The notes under the pieces: model-generated | Database searches by the model: none | What the model saw: the letters and a program-made list of their open reading frames with translations, nothing else | What the model was told of the DNA's origin: nothing | Translations under genes and position numbers: made by a program | Shown: piece after piece, positions 47,360 through 55,850 of the stretch | How positions within the stretch are numbered: the first letter of the stretch is position 1 | How the letters are laid out: every line of letters starts with the position of its first letter | Origin: an uncultured Pseudomonadales bacterium | Lineage (GTDB): Bacteria; Pseudomonadota; Gammaproteobacteria; Pseudomonadales; Azotimanducaceae | Length of the DNA: 62,228 bases | Assembly: GCA_947258825.1 (NCBI GenBank) | Contig: CAMYJX010000016.1 | Location: 1-62,228 of the forward strand | Direction: 5' to 3'

Positions 47360-47842
47360 ATGGCGCTCACAGACAGCCATCGACAGTTGCTGGTCAGATG
47401 CTCGGTTCGGAACCGTCGCGGGGAGATCAGCGTCAGGTTCATCGAACAGAGCCTGTTTCGCCTGTGGCAGTACATGATGGCGAACAAGCACGGCCTTCAG
47501 GTCGAGCGGGTCGAGGTCAGCCTCTGGCTGCCGGAGCAGGAGTGGGAGGCACAGCACGCGCTGTTCCAGCAAGCGGGCCCTGTAGAAGAGGTGAAGCGCA
47601 TCAGCTTTGCCGTCTACGACGCGGGCTCGAAACTCTGCAACACCCTCCAACGCTTCGTCCTGGCAGCGGAGGCCGACAGAGTCAAAGACCTGTTGCTGGA
47701 GCGACTGCCAGCCGATGTGAAGGACGCTGGCGCCTCCGGCGATTACGCGATGGAAGTAGAGAGCGGATACGCCGTCATTCGCGAGGACATCGCCGACCTG
47801 ACCAGCCTCGGGCAGCCCCTGACGGAAACCCGATCCGCATAA
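47360..47842 (+). CDS. Conserved protein of unknown function
   Basis: The 160-residue soluble protein has no recognised domain. It starts MALTDSHRQLLVRCSVRN and is helical and acidic towards the end. It is divergent from the small membrane protein and convergent with the SDR gene. Direct AAGCGAGT repeats lie just before the start. Confidence 0.6.
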   Translation: MALTDSHRQLLVRCSVRNRRGEISVRFIEQSLFRLWQYMMANKHGLQVERVEVSLWLPEQEWEAQHALFQQAGPVEEVKRISFAVYDAGSKLCNTLQRFVLAAEADRVKDLLLERLPADVKDAGASGDYAMEVESGYAVIREDIADLTSLGQPLTETRSA

Positions 47843-47885
47843 AGAGACGGCGTAACGCACCGGCCCAGGAGTCCCGGCGTCTGAA

Positions 47886-48758
47886 TCAGGCCTGGTTGAG
47901 CTGCAGCATGCCCCGTGGTTTGGCCCCGCTCAGATCAGATATCTTTGCGTAGTTTTCCGCAATGTCTTCCACCGTGGCGTCCACGCCGAGATCCACCCCC
48001 TCGTTCTCTACGATACAGGCGATGGAATACTTGCCGCCCTGAGCCTGAATCACGACGCCATTGGGGGCATCATCGGTACAGAGGTAGACCACCGCGGGCG
48101 TGATCAACTCCGGACCCAGCGCCTTCAAAGCCTCTTCGGGCATCAGGTTCTCGGTCATCCGAGTGGCAGCGACGGGCGCGATGGCGTTGGTATAGATGTT
48201 GTTCTTCGCGCCCTCGATCTTCAGAGTGTTCATGAAGCCGACCAGGCCGAGCTTGGCCGCGCCGTAATTGGTCTGGCCGAAGTTACCGTACAACCCGGAC
48301 GGCGAGGTGGTCATGACGATGCGACCGTAGTTCTGCTCGCGCATGATGGGCCATACCTCTTTAGTTACGTTAACCGAACCGATGAGGTGGACATCCAGGA
48401 CGATCTGAAAATCGTCGAGTTCCATCTTGGCAAAGGACTTGTCCCGAAGAATACCCGCGTTGTTGATCAACACGTCGACCCGACCCCAGGCATCCATGGC
48501 GTCCTTCACCATGCTTTTGGCGCCTTGCCGATCTGAAACGGAGCCGCCGTTGGCCAGGGCTTCACCACCGGCCGCCTTGATCTCTTCGACCACGGCCAGC
48601 GCTGCATCCGAAGAGCCGCCCGTTCCATCCATAGAACCGCCGAGATCGTTGACTACGACTCTGGCGCCCCGCTGAGCCAGTTCAAGCGCGTGGCAGCGTC
48701 CAAGGCCCCCGCCGGCACCCGTGACGATGGCCACTTTTCCTTCGAAAGAATAGCTCAT
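47886..48758 (-). CDS. Short-chain dehydrogenase (MFE-2/17beta-HSD4-like)
   Basis: The 290-residue SDR has the NAD loop TGAGGGLGRCHALEL, NNAGILRDKSF and the catalytic Ser/Tyr/Lys in TTSPSGLYGN and NYGAAKLGL. The NDLGGSMDGTG insert after strand two is typical of the 3-hydroxyacyl-CoA dehydrogenase part of MFE-2. It oxidises 3-hydroxyacyl-CoA in beta-oxidation. It lies downstream of the carboxyltransferase and crotonase genes and fits an acyl-CoA pathway. Confidence 0.9.
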   Translation of the reverse strand: MSYSFEGKVAIVTGAGGGLGRCHALELAQRGARVVVNDLGGSMDGTGGSSDAALAVVEEIKAAGGEALANGGSVSDRQGAKSMVKDAMDAWGRVDVLINNAGILRDKSFAKMELDDFQIVLDVHLIGSVNVTKEVWPIMREQNYGRIVMTTSPSGLYGNFGQTNYGAAKLGLVGFMNTLKIEGAKNNIYTNAIAPVAATRMTENLMPEEALKALGPELITPAVVYLCTDDAPNGVVIQAQGGKYSIACIVENEGVDLGVDATVEDIAENYAKISDLSGAKPRGMLQLNQA

Positions 48759-48925
48759 GGTACGTACTCTCTTGTCGATGCAAAGCCGGACATTTTAGCC
48801 CAGGTCGGGGGTTCGCGTCAGGCAGGGGCGTCGGCGACGAAACTTAGTTGGGATGAAGAGACCGTTCCGGCAGGATTCATGGCCATCGTGTCGTTACACC
48901 AACAGAACTCGGAGAACGCAGCGTT

Positions 48926-48947
48926 CAGGATCTGCGCCCAGATCCTG
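48926..48947. terminator. Perfect hairpin downstream of the carboxyltransferase gene
   Basis: CAGGATCTG at 48926-48934 pairs with CAGATCCTG at 48939-48947 around a CGCC loop. It lies 13 bases after the carboxyltransferase stop on the minus strand. No T run follows in either direction, so it may protect the 3' end. Confidence 0.4.
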
Positions 48948-48960
48948 CAGGCGGCCGACC

Positions 48961-50442
48961 TCAGATCAAGGGCGGATGGGAAACCGCACCGGCCCCGTGA
49001 GCGTCTCCAGCTGCGGCTGAATCCAGTCGATCCAGCGACAGAGTACGGGTCGCGTTTTCCAGCTCCCGCCGTTTTGCCTCGGGATTCTCTGCCGCCGCAA
49101 TCTCGCGGTGGAAAGCCACCGCAACACCGCCCTCCAGCGGCAGGGGGCCGGACTCCACGGACGGCCAGGCGATCACGTAGGCGTCGTCACCGTAATGAGC
49201 GGCGGTAGCCACCCCAAAACCTTTGTGTACCTGGATGGAAGCCCAGGGTACCGTGGCCTGAACGGCCGCCGCCACCGCGGCCATCCCATAGCGAATGGTG
49301 CCCGCTCGTTCCGATTCAGGCCCGATCATGAAACCAGGCTGATCCACAAAGTTGACGATGGGCAGGTGAAAGGTATCGCAGAGCTCGACGAAACGCCGAT
49401 ATTTCTGTGCCGCCTCAGCGGTCATCGCTCCGGCATAGTGACGACAGTCATTGGCCAGCACCCCCACCGGCTGGCCATCGAGCCGCGCAAGACCACAGAT
49501 CTGACTGGGACCGAAGGCAGCACCCAATTCGAAAAAAGAATCCCGGTCCACGACCATCTCAACGATGCTGCGCATATCGAAAGGCGCGTTGGAATCCCGA
49601 GGCACGACGTCCAGCAGGTCCTGCTCCATCCGCTCAGGATCGTCCTCGCAATCCAGCCTGGGCGCTCGCTCCCAGACGCTGCCGGGCAGGTAACCGAGAA
49701 ACCGCCGAATCTGCCGAAAAGCGTCGTACTCGTCCTCCGCAAGGTTGTCCACGATCCCGGAAAAGGCGTGCACCTCCGAGCCGCCCAGCTCGTCCTTGGT
49801 CAGCCGGACGCCGAGCGCTCTTGCCACCAGCGCTGGCCCGCCGATGAGAATCTGCGCCGTGTGACGGGTCATGACCGAAAAGTGAGAAGCCACCAGGCGG
49901 CCGGCAGGGAAACCGGCTACCGCGCCCAGGGCGGCAGAGGCGATGGGTACCTGACCCATGGCATCAGCAATGATCTTGAATCGCGGTTCCGCGTAGACCG
50001 GCTCGCCAACGGTGCCGCCCTTGCGTCCAGAACCCTTGACGCTGCCGCCGCCACCCTCCAGCAAGCGCACCAGGGGAACCCGATAGCGGGTGGCCATATG
50101 CTCCGCGTAAACGCTCTTCCGCAAGCCGGCAGCATTCGGAGACCCACCCTTCAAAGTGAAGTCTTCACCGCCCACCACCACGCGACGCGCGTCGATTCGC
50201 CCGAATCCAAGCACGTAGTTGGCGGGAACGTATCCCGTCAGCTCATCGTTTTCGTCGTACTCGGGAATAGCCGTCGCTCGACCCTGCTCCTGAAAACTGC
50301 CTGGGTCGAGCAAGGCATCCACGCGCTCGCGGATCGTAAGCCGGCCCTTGGAATGCTGCTTGGCAATGCCCGCCTTTCCGCCTTGCTGGCTGGCAAGCTG
50401 GCGCCGGCGCTCGATCTCTCTGACTTCCTGTTCCCAACTCAT
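48961..50442 (-). CDS. Acyl-CoA carboxylase beta (carboxyltransferase) subunit, frameshifted near the C-terminus
   Basis: The protein matches propionyl/methylcrotonyl-type carboxyltransferase: KGRLTIRERVDALLDPGSF, GGSPNAAGLRKSVYAEH, and the C-terminal VDQPGFMIGPESERAGTIR and IQVHKGFGVATAAHYG. It moves the carboxyl group from biotin to an acyl-CoA. After EAKRRELE (near 49055) the frame is lost. The other frame gives KTRPVLCRWIDWIQPQLE and ends FPIRP with TGA at 48966, the true family C-terminus; about 25 residues between are missing. The last 34 residues as read are therefore not genuine. The crotonase gene is 11 bases upstream. Confidence 0.88.
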   Translation of the reverse strand: MSWEQEVREIERRRQLASQQGGKAGIAKQHSKGRLTIRERVDALLDPGSFQEQGRATAIPEYDENDELTGYVPANYVLGFGRIDARRVVVGGEDFTLKGGSPNAAGLRKSVYAEHMATRYRVPLVRLLEGGGGSVKGSGRKGGTVGEPVYAEPRFKIIADAMGQVPIASAALGAVAGFPAGRLVASHFSVMTRHTAQILIGGPALVARALGVRLTKDELGGSEVHAFSGIVDNLAEDEYDAFRQIRRFLGYLPGSVWERAPRLDCEDDPERMEQDLLDVVPRDSNAPFDMRSIVEMVVDRDSFFELGAAFGPSQICGLARLDGQPVGVLANDCRHYAGAMTAEAAQKYRRFVELCDTFHLPIVNFVDQPGFMIGPESERAGTIRYGMAAVAAAVQATVPWASIQVHKGFGVATAAHYGDDAYVIAWPSVESGPLPLEGGVAVAFHREIAAAENPEAKRRELENATRTLSLDRLDSAAAGDAHGAGAVSHPPLI

Positions 50443-50453
50443 GCGAGGATCAA

Positions 50454-51272
50454 TCAGCCATCACGAAACTGCGGCAGGCGTTTCTCGAAGTTCGCTTTGA
50501 TGGCTTCCACCTGATTGGCAGAGCCGATGAGCTCCATCTGCAGCCGCGATTCCATCTCGAGACCGGTGCGCTCGTCGGCGTGCCAGCTTTCCTCGTACAG
50601 GCGCTTTCCGGCCCGCACCGCATCCGGCGACTTGGCTGCGATCTCTTCGGCAAGCGCCATGGCGTCCGCGAGCGGATCGTCAGATACGTGGGTCACCAGA
50701 CCCAGAGACTTGGCATCCGCTCCCGACAGCACCCGCCCGGTGAACGTCAGCTCTTTGGCGATATCTATGGGCACCAGATCCCGCAGGGTCTGGGTGATGC
50801 TCATGTCCGGTACGAGCCCCCACTTGATCTCCATGATAGACATCCTGGCATCCGCCGCGGCGAACCGGATATCGGCCCCCAGGGCAATCTGGCAGCCACC
50901 CCCGTAAGCCACCCCGTGGATCGCCGCGATGACCGGCATCGGCAGCCTTTTCCAGACGTAGGCCGGCCGCTGAGCATGATTTTCCGGACGCTCGTCCCGC
51001 TTCAGCAGGCCGCCGCTTCCGCCGTCAGCGGAGCCGCCGCCAGACGCTCCGCCGGCCATTCCCTGAAAGCTACCCATGTCCAGGCCCGCGCAGAATCCCC
51101 TCCCGTTGCCCGAGAGAACCACCGCCCGGACATCAGCGGCGGCTGCCAGAGACTGCCCCGCTTCGATGATGGCCTTGAACATGTCGGGGCTGAGCGCGTT
51201 GTACTTGTCGGGGCGGTTGAGCCGAACATCGGCAACTCCCGCCTTTACATCAATAGTCACGAGATCTGTCAT
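50454..51272 (-). CDS. Crotonase-superfamily protein lacking one catalytic Glu
   Basis: The 272-residue protein has VVLSGNGRGFCAGLDM, oxyanion-hole glycines in HGVAYGGGCQIALGAD, and MEIKWGLVPDMSI. Compared with enoyl-CoA hydratase, the Glu corresponding to Glu144 is Gln (GGGCQIA), while the second Glu (in MEIKWG) is kept. A Gly/Ser-rich insertion follows the active-site loop. It may be an isomerase, hydrolase or one-Glu hydratase. It lies in the carboxylase cluster. Confidence 0.88.
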   Translation of the reverse strand: MTDLVTIDVKAGVADVRLNRPDKYNALSPDMFKAIIEAGQSLAAAADVRAVVLSGNGRGFCAGLDMGSFQGMAGGASGGGSADGGSGGLLKRDERPENHAQRPAYVWKRLPMPVIAAIHGVAYGGGCQIALGADIRFAAADARMSIMEIKWGLVPDMSITQTLRDLVPIDIAKELTFTGRVLSGADAKSLGLVTHVSDDPLADAMALAEEIAAKSPDAVRAGKRLYEESWHADERTGLEMESRLQMELIGSANQVEAIKANFEKRLPQFRDG

Positions 51273-51332
51273 GAGGGCGCATCCCCGGCATCTTTTTGAT
51301 GCGGTAACTTACCATGTGCTCGGGAGAAATTC

Positions 51333-52196
51333 TCAGCCCGGCTCGTCCCGACCGGCGCGACTGGAAACCCGCAAGTCACCAAGTTTGAGTGGGTTTCTGA
51401 CCACGTAGAGGCGCCTGATCAAGCCCTGACGAGCTTCAAGGAGCAGGCAGGCGTGGATCATACCTTCACCAGCGAGCACCAGCGCCACCCCGCCGTTCAC
51501 CGGCATCAGCTCCGGATAGAGCTCGGCTACCGTTTCCTTACCAGCCAGATGTACAAGCACTCGGGCGATTCGCCTGGGGTCAACAACCGGTCGGATCGCA
51601 GCACTGACTTCCCCACCACCATCAGCCAGCAGAACGGCATCTTCCGCCATCAGCGCCACCAGGCCTTCCGCGTCGCCAGCAGACACCGTGGAGATCATCT
51701 GCTCGAGCAGCCGTTTCTGCTCGCTGGAAGGCGTAACCTCGCTGCTGTCGGAGTCCAGCTTGCGCCGGGCGCGGTGATAGCGTTGGCGGGCCGCGGCGGT
51801 CTCGATACCGAGCATGCTGCCGATCTCGCGAAACCGGGACCCCAGGGCCTCCCGCAGAACGAACACAACCCGCTCCGCCGCGGACAGCTTTTCCAGCATC
51901 AGCATGAATCCGAAGCCAAGCTCCTGGTTGACCATCACGGGCTTTTCCGTGACGTCGTCGTCCGTGATGACGGGCTGCGGCAGCCACGGCCCGGAGTAAG
52001 CAAGGCGTTCCACCTTCAGATGACGAAGGCGATCCAGAGCCAGGTTCGCCACCGTTCTGGTGAGGTAGGCTTCGGGGTTTTCAGGCTGGTAACCCAGATC
52101 CAGCAGCCTCAGGCGTGCTTCCTGAACGATATCCTCAGCCTCATCAATAGATCCCAGAAAGCGGTAGGCGAGCAGCTCAAGCGGACGGCCGTTCAC
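51333..52196 (-). CDS. ECF41-type sigma factor with C-terminal SnoaL-like domain
   Basis: The 287-residue protein has sigma region 2 (YRFLGSIDEAEDIVQEARLR), region 4 (LSAAERVVFVLREALG, FREIGSMLGI) and a SnoaL-like extension (about 160-280). The ECF41 hallmark motifs appear as DGGGE near residue 200 and RNPLKL near 268. The extension controls activity without an anti-sigma factor. The start is GTG 52196, since a stop lies two codons upstream in frame; the N-terminus is about ten residues shorter than usual. It overlaps the membrane protein gene by 20 bases. Confidence 0.85.
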   Translation of the reverse strand: MNGRPLELLAYRFLGSIDEAEDIVQEARLRLLDLGYQPENPEAYLTRTVANLALDRLRHLKVERLAYSGPWLPQPVITDDDVTEKPVMVNQELGFGFMLMLEKLSAAERVVFVLREALGSRFREIGSMLGIETAAARQRYHRARRKLDSDSSEVTPSSEQKRLLEQMISTVSAGDAEGLVALMAEDAVLLADGGGEVSAAIRPVVDPRRIARVLVHLAGKETVAELYPELMPVNGGVALVLAGEGMIHACLLLEARQGLIRRLYVVRNPLKLGDLRVSSRAGRDEPG

Positions 52197-52854
52197 CGAT
52201 CAACTCCAACACCAGCCGCGCGAAGGGGGCATCGAACGCGTCCCCGACCGCGTATATCCAGCCACCGAAGCCCAGCAATGACGCCAGCGTCAGCACCGCG
52301 GCGCCCGTACCCAGGCGATACAGGTTGGGCGTGCTCAAGCGGAATCGGCAGCCAAATCGGGAAGCCGCGATCACCAGACCGTTGGCGGCGTGAAAGAAGC
52401 CGGACACACCGAGCAGGAAATAGTAGGGGTAGAAATAGCCGGGCAGGTACTGCAGCGTGAACGACACCCCCATGGCTTCGGGCCGGATTCCGTACCAGCC
52501 GGGAATAAACCGCACCGCGGCCACGTGGCCGCCGACGACGACCATCAGAAAGATCCCCGAATAGCGATGCAGCCGCTGGCGGACCGACAAGCCGACAGGG
52601 CCCTCGGGCGCGCGCCGCCAGCGCAGCACCGCACAGACGACGTGCACCACCAGCGCGCCGAGGATCAGGGTTTCCACCGGCAGCCATTGATAGATGGTAC
52701 CGACCGGTCGTTGAAAGGCGTCGTACCAAGGAGCGCCGAGCGCCGATAACCAGGTATTGAGCAGATGCGTAAACAGAAAAACAGCAAAGACGAGGCCGGA
52801 CGCGGCCTGAATTCTCAACAGCATGGGTTTTCTCCTCGTCAGCATTGTAGCCAT
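52177..52854 (-). CDS. Cytochrome b-like membrane protein (succinate dehydrogenase SdhC-like fold)
   Basis: The 225-residue protein has five to six helices with His at LFTHLLNTW, VVHVVCAVLRW, LHRYSGIF, GGHVAAVRF and FFHAANGL. The spacing is like the heme-binding transmembrane subunit of fumarate/succinate reductases, but no dehydrogenase partner is near. It overlaps the ECF41 sigma gene, so it is probably co-expressed with it or is its regulatory partner. Confidence 0.75.
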   Translation of the reverse strand: MATMLTRRKPMLLRIQAASGLVFAVFLFTHLLNTWLSALGAPWYDAFQRPVGTIYQWLPVETLILGALVVHVVCAVLRWRRAPEGPVGLSVRQRLHRYSGIFLMVVVGGHVAAVRFIPGWYGIRPEAMGVSFTLQYLPGYFYPYYFLLGVSGFFHAANGLVIAASRFGCRFRLSTPNLYRLGTGAAVLTLASLLGFGGWIYAVGDAFDAPFARLVLELIGERPSA

Positions 52855-52900
52855 CAGTATCTACCTGACGTTTCAACGCGGAGAAACGTGACATGTGGGC

Positions 52901-53122
52901 TCAGATTTCGATCACTACCAGAACTTCGTCTTCTGCCACCGAGTCTTCCGGTTTTACTCTGAGCTCCAGAATTCGACCGGCTGCAGGTGCTTCGACGGGA
53001 ATTTCCATCTTCATGGACTCGAGAATGATCAGCACATCCCCCAGGGCAACCTGGTCCCCCACGGCCACCTCCACCTTCCAGACGTTTCCCTGAACCTCAC
53101 TCTCTACCTCGATGTTGGCCAC
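52901..53122 (-). CDS. Biotin carboxyl-carrier domain protein
   Basis: The 73-residue protein consists of one biotinyl domain with the target lysine in ESMKMEIPVEAP near residue 37. It carries the carboxyl group between the biotin carboxylase and carboxyltransferase. GTG at 53122 follows AGGAG and is preferred; upstream codons overlap the biotin carboxylase gene. It lies ten bases downstream of that gene. Confidence 0.9.
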   Translation of the reverse strand: MANIEVESEVQGNVWKVEVAVGDQVALGDVLIILESMKMEIPVEAPAAGRILELRVKPEDSVAEDEVLVVIEI

Positions 53123-53132
53123 AGCTCCTCCC

Positions 53133-54479
53133 TCAACTCTCTGGTAACCACCGGCGCCTGTGGAGAAAACCCGTATCCAGATCGGCGGCGAGAAACGCGT
53201 CGTCCTGCAGAACAACTTCCAGCAGCGGAATGTTGGTCTGCACGCCGCGGATCTCCAGGCCTTTGAGCCCAACCAGCAGGCGCCCCACGGCCTGTTCTCG
53301 CGTCGTGCCCCAACCGATCACCTTGGCCAGCAGCGGATCATAGTAGTGGGTGACCGACTGCCCCTGAGCGTAACCCGTGTCAACCCGAACGCCAAACATC
53401 TCGGGGGTACGGAAATGGGAAAGCCGCCCGGTAGACGGCAGGCCCGTGCGGGAATCCTCTGAATAAACCCTGGCCTCCACGGCAAACCCGTCCAGCGGCG
53501 GCTGCTCTGGCAACTTCCCGCCTGCGGCAAGCTCGATTTGAGTCGCAACCAGATCGACGCCCGTGACCGCTTCGGTAACCCCGTGCTCCACCTGGATACG
53601 CGTGTTCATCTCGAGAAAACCGAACTTACCACGGGCGTCCCTCAACATTTCCAGGGTGCCGACGCTGTCGTAGCGCATCGCGGCGGAGATCGCGGCAGCC
53701 TTTGCCGCGAGCAAATCCAGCTCCTGTCTCGGGATGCCGGGCGCCGGAGCTTCTTCAATCACTTTCTGGTGTCGCCGCTGAAGCGAACAGTCCCGTTCGT
53801 ACAGATGCATGGCGCCCCCCCTGCCGTCCCCGAGAACCTGGAACTCGACGTGCCGCGGCGAAGCGATCCAGGCTTCCAGAAACAGGGTGTCATCGCCGAA
53901 GGCCGCTCCCGCCAGGTTCCGCGCCTGGCTGAAGGCCAGGGAGAGCTCATTGTCGTCCCGCACCACCCGCATGCCGATCCCGCCGCCGCCGCCCGCGGGC
54001 TTGAGCATGACGGGATAACCGATAACCTGGGCAGCCTGCAGGGCAGCCTCCAGGTCCGACACGGCATCGCTGCCGGAAAAAACGGGCAACCCACGCTCCG
54101 CCATCAGCGCCCGGGCGTTTATCTTGTCCCCCATCATCTCGAGGAAACGCGGGGCAGGTCCGATGAAAACCGCGCCGGCCTCTTCTATGGCCAGGGCAAA
54201 CGCGGCGCTTTCCGCGAGAAACCCGTAGCCGGGATGCACGGCATCGGCGCCGCTGCGTTTGACGCAATCGACAAGGGCCGGGATGTTCAGATAGGTCTCT
54301 ACCGCTGACGAGCCGCTCAGGGCGAGGGTTTCACTCGCCTCAGCGAGGTAGGGCGCACCCGCATCTGCTTCCGAGTAGACGGCGACGGAACCTATGCCCA
54401 GCTTGTCACACGCGCGGATTACGCGGCGCGCGATCGCACCCCGATTGGCAACGAGCAGCTTACGGAACGGACCCGGCAT
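53133..54479 (-). CDS. Biotin carboxylase subunit of an acyl-CoA carboxylase
   Basis: The 448-residue protein has FRKLLVANRGAIARRVIRAC, ATP-grasp loop KPAGGGGGIGMR (about 165), ERDCSLQRRHQKVIEEAP and the catalytic EMNTRIQVEHGVTEAVTG. It carboxylates biotin with ATP and bicarbonate. The ATG at 54479 is chosen because upstream codons in this frame overlap the neighbouring gene and lack homology. It forms with BCCP and the carboxyltransferase a three-piece enzyme whose substrate is likely propionyl-CoA or a branched acyl-CoA. Confidence 0.9.
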   Translation of the reverse strand: MPGPFRKLLVANRGAIARRVIRACDKLGIGSVAVYSEADAGAPYLAEASETLALSGSSAVETYLNIPALVDCVKRSGADAVHPGYGFLAESAAFALAIEEAGAVFIGPAPRFLEMMGDKINARALMAERGLPVFSGSDAVSDLEAALQAAQVIGYPVMLKPAGGGGGIGMRVVRDDNELSLAFSQARNLAGAAFGDDTLFLEAWIASPRHVEFQVLGDGRGGAMHLYERDCSLQRRHQKVIEEAPAPGIPRQELDLLAAKAAAISAAMRYDSVGTLEMLRDARGKFGFLEMNTRIQVEHGVTEAVTGVDLVATQIELAAGGKLPEQPPLDGFAVEARVYSEDSRTGLPSTGRLSHFRTPEMFGVRVDTGYAQGQSVTHYYDPLLAKVIGWGTTREQAVGRLLVGLKGLEIRGVQTNIPLLEVVLQDDAFLAADLDTGFLHRRRWLPES

Positions 54480-54852
54480 CCTCAGCCTCAATGTCCCCGG
54501 CGGCGCGTTCCGCCAGGCAGAGCAACAGCTCGGACCAGGCCTCGACAAAACCTCCCAGGCCGCGCGCCGCCGTGGCATGGGTGGTCAGACCGGCGTCCGA
54601 AGCCCTGGCCACGACATGCGCTACGACGGCAGCCTCAGCGGCCGTCAAAGGCACCCGGAACATATCCGTGAGCGGGCCTCCGCGGTGATCGGCAGGTTTA
54701 GGCAGCGGCCCTGCGCGCAGGGTTTGCTCGAGCAGCAACCGCGGAGCCTCGGCGCCAGGTTCCTGCGCGAGCAGCTCAACGGTCTGCAAAAGCATCCACC
54801 GACTGAGCACATCGGGCATGTCGCAGAGCGATTTGTACTGATCCCAGTCCAA
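54460..54852 (-). CDS. Protein of unknown function upstream of the biotin carboxylase gene
   Basis: The 130-residue helical protein (DWDQYKSLCDMPDVLSRWML near its start) is not a family I recognise. The start is uncertain: TTG 54852 keeps the DWDQY segment, while ATG 54819 gives 119 residues. Its end overlaps the biotin carboxylase start by 20 bases, so it is probably co-translated with it and may be an accessory factor. Confidence 0.6.
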   Translation of the reverse strand: MDWDQYKSLCDMPDVLSRWMLLQTVELLAQEPGAEAPRLLLEQTLRAGPLPKPADHRGGPLTDMFRVPLTAAEAAVVAHVVARASDAGLTTHATAARGLGGFVEAWSELLLCLAERAAGDIEAEDAGSVP

Positions 54853-54877
54853 GAGTCTTGAGCCGGTTCGGGGGTTA

Positions 54878-55804
54878 TCAGGGCAGCTGCAACTGACTGC
54901 CCGTGAGGCGTTCATAGGCCTCCAGATACCGGGCAATGCTCCGCTCTATCACGCTCGAGGGGAGCACCGGGCCGGGAGGCGACTTGTCCCATTCCCCGGC
55001 TTCGACGACGGTTTCCAGATAGTTGCGCACGATCTGCTTGTCAAAGCTCGGCTGCTCGCGCCCCGGCTGCCATTCATCCGCAGGCCAGAATCGCGAGCTG
55101 TCCGGCGTGAAGATTTCGTCGATGAGTATCGGCGTGCTCTGACCGGGCAGCTGGCCGAATTCGAACTTGGTATCAGCGAGTATGATGCCGCGCTCGTATG
55201 CGTAGTCTCTGGCCCGGGTGTAGAGGTCCAGGGTGGTGTCCCGCAGCCAGCCCATGAGTTCGCGCCCGACCTCGGAGGCGCCCTCTTCGAAACTGATGTT
55301 CTCGTCATGGCCGGTCTCCGCCTTGGTGGAAGGCGTAAACAGCGGTTCCGCCAGCCGGTCACTGTTGCGCAGGCCTTCAGGCAGGGGGATGCCGCAAACC
55401 GACCCGGAGCGCTGGTAGTCTTTCCAGCCGCTGCCGGTTATGTAGCCTCGCGCAATGCACTCGATGGGCACTACCTGAGTTTTTCGGCAGAGCATCATGC
55501 GACCCTGCAGCAAGCGGCGCTCGTCCGCATCGAGACCGGGCACTGAGGCTGGATCGGTTGAGAGCAGATGATGCTCTACCTCGCCGGAAAAGTGATCGAA
55601 CCAGAACTTGGATATCTGGGTGAGCACGATGCCCTTACCCGGCAGCCCGTTCTGCATCACCACATCGAACGCGCTGATACGATCCGTGGCGATGATGAGC
55701 AATGCTTCTTCACCATCTTCCAGCGTAACGTCGTAGAGATCGCGGACCTTCCCGGATCGTCGGTTCGGCAGGTTGAGTCGAGTTTCCATCAAAGCGTCGT
55801 TCAT
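54878..55804 (-). CDS. purC: SAICAR synthetase
   Basis: The 308-residue protein has RSGKVRDLYDV, ATDRISAFDVVM, CIARGYITGSGWKDYQ and LADTKFEFG, the phosphoribosylaminoimidazole-succinocarboxamide synthase signatures, in the longer variant. It joins CAIR and aspartate in purine synthesis. ATG 55804 has GAGG six bases upstream and is preferred over an ATG-like start at 55870 inside the SDR region. Confidence 0.93.
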   Translation of the reverse strand: MNDALMETRLNLPNRRSGKVRDLYDVTLEDGEEALLIIATDRISAFDVVMQNGLPGKGIVLTQISKFWFDHFSGEVEHHLLSTDPASVPGLDADERRLLQGRMMLCRKTQVVPIECIARGYITGSGWKDYQRSGSVCGIPLPEGLRNSDRLAEPLFTPSTKAETGHDENISFEEGASEVGRELMGWLRDTTLDLYTRARDYAYERGIILADTKFEFGQLPGQSTPILIDEIFTPDSSRFWPADEWQPGREQPSFDKQIVRNYLETVVEAGEWDKSPPGPVLPSSVIERSIARYLEAYERLTGSQLQLP

Positions 55805-55850
55805 GTCAGCCTCAGCTATGTTTCCTGGAGCCCGGTTTGCATCGTCTGGT

